DNA of 10,371 nucleotides. It comes from Firmicutes bacterium UBA2595. GTDB lineage: Bacteria; Bacillota; Thermincolia; Thermincolales; UBA2595. Made by a program: the position numbers and the translations under genes. Shown here one piece after another: positions 7,539 to 10,371 of the stretch. The stretch is taken from positions 1,717-12,087 of the forward strand of contig DDKP01000167.1 in NCBI GenBank assembly GCA_002339745.1, given 5' to 3'. Below the pieces are notes generated by a model. The model saw only the letters and a program-made list of their open reading frames with translations, did no database searches and had not been told where the DNA came from. The stretch's first letter is position 1; the number at the start of each line of letters is the position of its first letter.

Positions 7539-8180
7539 ATGAAAAAAACGGTAGTCTACGGGTTAGTGGTTGTCTTGGTATTCTTTTTTTCGGCGGCAGT
7601 TCAGGCTGAAGTAAATATTATCACCTTTTCAGATTTAAAATCCGGCCACTGGGCATACGATGTTGTTTACGAATTAACCGAAATGGGCTATATTAAAGGT
7701 TATCCCGATGGAACTTTTAAGCCCGGCCGAAATATCACCCGGGCCGAGTTTGCCGCCATTATGAGTCAACTGATAAGTGACCTGTACCCGGATGGGGCCA
7801 GCCATGATAATTCCGTGATACTACAAGACTTAAAATCTTCGCACTGGGCTTACAATTCCGCTAAACAGCTGTTAAGCCACATCCCCAGAGAGGATGCTGT
7901 AAAGATATTTGGCCGGACTTTTTCGGCCGACAGGAAAATAACCCGGGAAGAAGTCGTGGCAGTAATTCATGCCATTATTAAACAGCATGCGGATTTCTCG
8001 GATGTGGACCTTTCGAAATACAGTTTTTCTGACCTCAGTAAATCCAGGTTTCCTGACAGCATCCGTTTATGCGCACAGCAGGGGTTGATAGCCGGTTATC
8101 CCGACGGTTCATTTAAGCCGACCGGCAATATTACCCGGGCAGAAATTGCGGCCATTCTGGTGAAAGTAGTGAGAGGGTAA
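7539..8180 (+). CDS. Secreted protein made of three S-layer homology (SLH) repeats
   Basis: Exported protein predicted to bind the cell-wall secondary polysaccharide. A signal peptide covers residues 1-23: MKK, a hydrophobic core VVYGLVVVLVFFFSAA, and cleavage after VQA. Three SLH repeats fill the rest. Repeat 1 (about 28-78) has FSDLKSGHWAY, GYPDGTFKP and ITRAEF. Repeat 2 (about 94-148) is degenerate, with TFSADRKITREE in place of the canonical GYPDG turn. Repeat 3 (about 161-212) has FSDL, GLIAGYPDGSFKP and ITRAEI. Three repeats make one complete SLH trimer-like unit, but no effector domain is attached, unlike most SLH proteins, so its cargo or partner is unknown. The ATG has GGACGGGG about 6 nt upstream. 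It appears to be transcribed alone. Confidence 0.93.
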   Translation: MKKTVVYGLVVVLVFFFSAAVQAEVNIITFSDLKSGHWAYDVVYELTEMGYIKGYPDGTFKPGRNITRAEFAAIMSQLISDLYPDGASHDNSVILQDLKSSHWAYNSAKQLLSHIPREDAVKIFGRTFSADRKITREEVVAVIHAIIKQHADFSDVDLSKYSFSDLSKSRFPDSIRLCAQQGLIAGYPDGSFKPTGNITRAEIAAILVKVVRG

Positions 8181-8191
8181 GGGTAAGGGTA
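8175..8191 (+). repeat. Short GGGTAA tandem at the end of the SLH gene
   Basis: GGGTAAGGGTAAGGGTA: two full GGGTAA units and a partial third. The first unit contains the SLH stop codon, and GG follows at 8196-8197. Three GGG tracts plus GG could form a weak two-layer quadruplex. Very short and possibly accidental. Confidence 0.45.
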
Positions 8192-8219
8192 TTTAGGTAA
8201 CAATCGTAAAAGTTCATTT

Positions 8220-8249
8220 TTGCACATTAAAGGTTTTTTATTGTAGTAT
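8220..8249 (+). promoter_or_regulatory. Candidate sigma-A promoter for the crotonase gene
   Basis: TTGCAC (8220-8225), an 18-nt spacer and TAGTAT (8244-8249). The -10 would overlap an upstream in-frame ATG at 8248 and put the transcript start near 8256. This fits a translation start at the ATG at 8299. Both hexamers are imperfect. Confidence 0.35.
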
Positions 8250-8298
8250 GGCGAAGGACATAATCATGATTAATATTACAGGAAAGGGTGAAAAGGTC

Positions 8299-9066
8299 AT
8301 GGGATATGAGATGATCAGGTTAGAAAGAAAAGATGGTATCGCAACTATGACATTAAACCGTCCTGACAAGCTCAATGCAGTAAATATGAAAATGCGCTCG
8401 GAGATTCTGGATGCCCTTGCCGTGCTTGAAGCTGACGATGAAGTCAAGGTACTTATCGTCACGGGGGAGGGCCGCGCTTTCTGCGCTGGCGCGGACGTGA
8501 ATGAATTTGCTGAAGGGGCCAATAACCAAGAACTGCAGAAAACCATCAACAGCAAACTGTTAGAAATGGCAAAGGCATTTTATGATTTTGAGAAACCCGT
8601 AATCGGAGCAATCAACGGGGCAGCAGCAGGAGACGGGGCCCAGTGGGCTCTGGCTTTTGACTTGAATATAGCCTCAGATAAGGCTAAATTTGCCTGGCCG
8701 GCTACTTACCTGGGAATCCTCTGACCGTACGGCATTATCCGGCTTCCGTCGGAAGTCGGGCGATTCCGGGCCAAGGAGGTCCTGATGACCAGGAAATTTG
8801 TTTCTGCTGAAGAAGCCGTCCAGTGGGGATTTGTCACCAGGGTTGTTCCTGCCGAAAAATTATTAGAAGCAGCTTTGGAACTGGCTGAAGAGATAAAACA
8901 GATGCCGCCGTTATCCATCAAGGCTGTCAAAAAAGCGGTTAACCAAGGGATGGAGGGTTACCAGTACGCCCAATCAGTCCTGGAGAGCCTGCAAAAAACC
9001 GAAGACGCCGTTGAAGGGGCAAGGGCTTTCCTGGAAAAACGAAAACCGGAATTTAAGGGCAGGTAA
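8299..9066 (+). pseudogene. Crotonase-family enoyl-CoA hydratase/isomerase interrupted by an in-frame TGA
   Basis: A complete crotonase-fold frame of 255 codons, the normal family length, broken only by TGA at 8722-8724 (codon 142). Both sides are in the same frame, and the sequence after the TGA (PYGIIRLPSEVGRFRAKEVLMT) continues the family pattern directly. N-terminal hallmarks are TLNRPDKLNAVN (18-29) and the oxyanion-hole segment AFCAGAD (60-66). The second oxyanion segment GAAAGDGAQ is at 107-115. Aligned by eye with rat mitochondrial enoyl-CoA hydratase, the two catalytic glutamates are replaced: E144 by Q115 and E164 by A135. Ordinary hydratase activity is therefore doubtful even if full-length protein is made. 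I chose ATG 8299 (GGAAAGGGTG upstream, normal N-terminus); the frame is open from 8248. The TGA could be a nonsense mutation, a sequencing error or a selenocysteine codon; a SECIS-like hairpin lies just downstream. Confidence 0.85.
8739..8759 (+). other. SECIS-like hairpin downstream of the in-frame TGA
   Basis: CCGGCTTCC (8739-8747) pairs with GGAAGTCGG (8751-8759): nine consecutive pairs including one G-U, plus a possible outer U-G. The loop is GTC. The stem begins 14 nt after the TGA, and the loop begins 23 nt after it. Bacterial SECIS models require a stem-loop directly 3' of the UGA, with a G in the first loop positions roughly 16-37 nt away. This fits. The hairpin also encodes conserved-looking residues (RLPSEVG), so it may be incidental. 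Confidence 0.35.
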
Positions 9067-9095
9067 AACAAGGGACTTTAAAGAATTTTTGGTGT

Positions 9096-9290
9096 TTATG
9101 GGGCTTGTTGACAAACTTCTTAACTTTAAATATACAGGGGGCAGGTATATTCCTGCGAACAGCCACAATCTCCACCGGCAAGCCGCTCACGCTATGCGTT
9201 CGCGGGCCGGTGGACGATATAACGCTGTTCTTCGGAATACACCTGCCCCCTGTTATCCGCTGAAAGTTCTTTTGTCAACAAGCCCCATAA
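9096..9290. repeat. 195-nt palindromic element with 20-bp terminal inverted repeats (element 2)
   Basis: TTATGGGGCTTGTTGACAAA (9096-9115) is exactly inverted at 9271-9290. Moving inward, further paired blocks follow: ACAGGGGGCAGGT (9134-9146) with 9241-9253; 9147-9163 with 9224-9240 (13 of 17 positions); TCCACCGGC (9171-9179) with 9206-9214; and CCGC/ACGC (9183-9192) with GCGT/GCGG (9196-9205) around a TAT loop. The whole unit folds as one long hairpin. It shares 18 identical bases (9139-9156) with element 1 at 6780-6797. No protein is encoded. Probably a MITE-like or REP-like genomic repeat. Confidence 0.82.
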
Positions 9291-9294
9291 GTAA

Positions 9295-9450
9295 AAATCT
9301 TACTCTTCAATAATAAAAGAAATACAAAATCTGCAAGAGCTGATAAAGGAAAGTACTGACGAAAAAGAAAAAGAGGCACTAAAAAAAAGACTCCGGGAAA
9401 CAACCATAAGGTACAATGTCATGATGGAAAAAAGAAAACAGCACACCTGA
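9295..9450 (+). pseudogene. Start-less 51-codon frame, possible 5'-truncated gene
   Basis: This open frame reads like real protein: it is rich in E, K, Q and L with heptad-like spacing (IIKEIQNLQELIKE, then EKEKEALKKRLRE) and ends MMEKRKQHT before TGA at 9448. It looks like one or two amphipathic helices or a short coiled coil. There is no ATG, GTG or TTG near its beginning and no Shine-Dalgarno. The only ATGs are codons 43-44. The frame closes upstream at a TAA (9292-9294) just past the right end of element 2. The simplest reading is the 3' remnant of a small gene whose start was lost when the element arrived. A chance frame in A-rich DNA is the alternative. I do not recognise the family. 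Confidence 0.35.
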
Positions 9451-9584
9451 AGGTTAAAATCCTGGTAAAATATTTTAATATCTAGAAGGTAAATAATGCT
9501 AAATGTAGAATTACTTATAAAACCTAATCGCCTGTCATATAAATCTGGAGTGGTTTGAAAACATTATCCAGAGGGGGAATCTTT
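9451..9584 (+). other. AT-rich spacer before the PilZ gene
   Basis: Together with the preceding remnant and element 2, this is part of a stretch of over 500 nt with no convincing intact gene (9067-9584). It holds AT-rich sequence that probably includes the pilZ promoter. A TATAAA at 9536-9541 has only a poor -35 match (TTATAA) 17 nt upstream. I see no riboswitch-like structure. Confidence 0.3.
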
Positions 9585-9959
9585 TTGAGTGACAACTTTA
9601 TGGAAAAGCGAAAATTCCCACGGTTTAATTACAATAAGAAGGCTGGATGCAAGTTTTTAGGGGTCGATGGCGTCAAAAATGATCTTATGTCGAAGTTTGC
9701 TTTTGGTATCGAAATTGTTAATTTAAGCGCCGGAGGCGCCTGCATCTCCTGTGAAGGAAGCGCAAGAGCGCTAGTAGCAAAGGCAGGGAATCTTGTTGAA
9801 TTAAAAATCCCAATTGAAAATACAAACTTTGTCGTTAACGGAAGAGTAGTATGGGCAGAAAGAACAAATGCAGGGATTAATGCCGGTCTTTGTTTTGACT
9901 TTCCGCGGGCACAAAGCAATAGAGGCCTGCAAAAACAATTACAAAGGTTAAACGGTTGA
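9585..9959 (+). CDS. PilZ domain protein (c-di-GMP receptor)
   Basis: A stand-alone PilZ domain that should bind cyclic di-GMP in the cytoplasm. Both binding motifs are present. Numbered from the start used here, RxxxR is R9-K-F-P-R13 in EKRKFPRF, and the (D/N)xSxxG motif is N46-L-S48-A-G-G51 in VNLSAGGACI. The rest is beta-barrel sequence ending in VNGRVVWAER and GLCFDF, typical of PilZ. I chose TTG 9585 because GAGGGGG lies 7 nt upstream. The frame is open from TTG 9555, but without a Shine-Dalgarno. The resulting 124-residue protein has no output domain, so it would act by binding a partner that is not visible here. It converges on spoVAE. Confidence 0.9.
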   Translation: MSDNFMEKRKFPRFNYNKKAGCKFLGVDGVKNDLMSKFAFGIEIVNLSAGGACISCEGSARALVAKAGNLVELKIPIENTNFVVNGRVVWAERTNAGINAGLCFDFPRAQSNRGLQKQLQRLNG

Positions 9960-9999
9960 AGTAAGACAATTGGAAGACGTTGTCCCACTGGCAGCCGCT

Positions 10000-10015
10000 T
10001 CCGCCTGACGGCGGA
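10000..10015. terminator. GC-rich hairpin between pilZ and spoVAE
   Basis: TCCGCC (10000-10005) and GGCGGA (10010-10015) form a 6-bp perfect stem with a TGAC loop, lying between two convergent stop codons. There is no U-tract on either side, so intrinsic termination is doubtful. A smaller GACAA/TTGTC pair (9965-9969 with 9980-9984) lies nearby. Confidence 0.3.
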
Positions 10016-10020
10016 CCGCA

Positions 10021-10371
10021 TCAACCTTTAGGCCTGAATAATAGGGCTCCCATAAAACCGAAAATAATGGCGGCGGACACGCCCGCGCTAGTTACCTCAA
10101 AGATACCTGTCAAAACTCCAACGATACCGGTTTTTTCTGCTTCCATCAGCGCACCCTTGACAAGGGAATTGCCAAAACTGCTGATTGGAACTGAAGCGCC
10201 GGCGCCCGCAAATTTGATTAATGGTTCATATAACCCCAGTCCGCCCAATACTGTTCCAATTACGACCAAAGTGCTCATAGTATGGGCAGGGGTCAGTCTC
10301 AGTACATCGAACATTATTGCCCTATAACACCTATAACGCCGCCGATAACGAAGGCCCAGATAAATTTCTCC
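10021..10371 (-). CDS. spoVAE: Stage V sporulation protein AE (SpoVAE), frameshifted near its 5' end, partial
   Basis: SpoVAE is a membrane component of the SpoVA complex that moves dipicolinic acid into the developing spore and out at germination. The intact part (10314 down to 10021, 97 residues) shows the family core LTPAHTMSTLVV, GLGLYEPLIKFAGAGA, PISSFGNSLVKGAL and GIFEVTSAGVSAAIIFGF, ending FRPKG. Upstream, in another frame, 10370 to 10317 encodes EKFIWAFVIGGVIGVIGQ, which is the expected first TM segment, and then stops at TAA. The two frames join correctly if one base is added at the TAATG junction (about 10312-10316), giving GQ-L-MFDV and a total near 117 residues, the usual length. 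So one base appears to be missing. The TAATG overlap could also allow restart at the ATG, giving a protein lacking TM1. The extreme 5' end and the rest of the spoVA operon lie beyond the window. Confidence 0.88.
   Translation of the reverse strand, partial: GEIYLGLRYRRRYRCYRAIMFDVLRLTPAHTMSTLVVIGTVLGGLGLYEPLIKFAGAGASVPISSFGNSLVKGALMEAEKTGIVGVLTGIFEVTSAGVSAAIIFGFMGALLFRPKG

Noticed and set aside
8248..8298. ATG 8248 as the crotonase start
   Set aside because: The 17 extra residues are not family-like and the codon overlaps a candidate -10. ATG 8299 has a better upstream purine-rich site and the usual N-terminus.
6727..9290. Composite transposon bounded by the two hairpin elements
   Set aside because: The termini of the two elements differ, there is no transposase between them, and no target duplication is seen. 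Only an 18-nt core is shared.
9011..9313. 100-codon plus-strand frame running through element 2
   Set aside because: It begins inside the crotonase in another frame and continues through the palindrome. Its sequence is explained by the hairpin and shows no protein-like pattern.
9980..10327. 115-codon plus-strand frame opposite spoVAE
   Set aside because: It lies antisense to the clearly recognisable SpoVAE sequence and has a proline-rich shadow composition.

Overview
The window looks like chromosomal DNA of an anaerobic, endospore-forming Firmicute, most likely a clostridial or Peptococcaceae-type bacterium. The evidence is a HydF [FeFe]-hydrogenase maturase, a SpoVAE spore protein, an exported S-layer-homology (SLH) protein, strong Gram-positive Shine-Dalgarno sites, GTG and TTG starts, and sigma-A promoters of the TTGACA/TATAAT type. 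The species assignment is inference. I see no rRNA, tRNA, CRISPR array or transposase gene.

Left part (1-4074): a membrane-anchored metallophosphoesterase runs rightward and converges on a leftward operon, aspA-hydF. The two operon genes overlap by ATGA. Aspartase releases ammonia and fumarate. HydF is the GTPase scaffold that assembles the 2Fe subcluster of [FeFe]-hydrogenase. An extended -10 promoter places the aspA start at a GTG at 3913.

Middle (4014-6722): a textbook sigma-A promoter, divergent from aspA, drives a likely three-gene operon. It encodes a 14-TM DHA2-type MFS exporter, a 93-residue three-TM membrane protein of unknown function, and a membrane-anchored HtrA-like serine protease without a PDZ domain. 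A 135-nt hairpin element with perfect 20-bp terminal inverted repeats follows. Next come a leftward flavin split-barrel (PNPOx-like) protein and a rightward secreted protein made only of three SLH repeats.

Right part (8181-10371): a crotonase-family gene is interrupted by one in-frame TGA at codon 142. The frame is otherwise intact, and a 9-bp hairpin starting 14 nt downstream has the geometry of a bacterial SECIS element. It is therefore either a broken gene, a sequence error, or a possible selenoprotein; I cannot decide from sequence alone. A second, larger hairpin element (195 nt) follows. It shares an 18-nt core with the first and lies directly before a start-less 51-codon coding-like frame. 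A PilZ (c-di-GMP receptor) gene and a convergent spoVAE complete the window. spoVAE carries an apparent one-base deletion near its 5' end.

The most notable items are the TGA plus SECIS-like hairpin in the crotonase, the pair of related palindromic elements, the spoVAE frameshift, and the coupling of aspartase to hydrogenase maturation.
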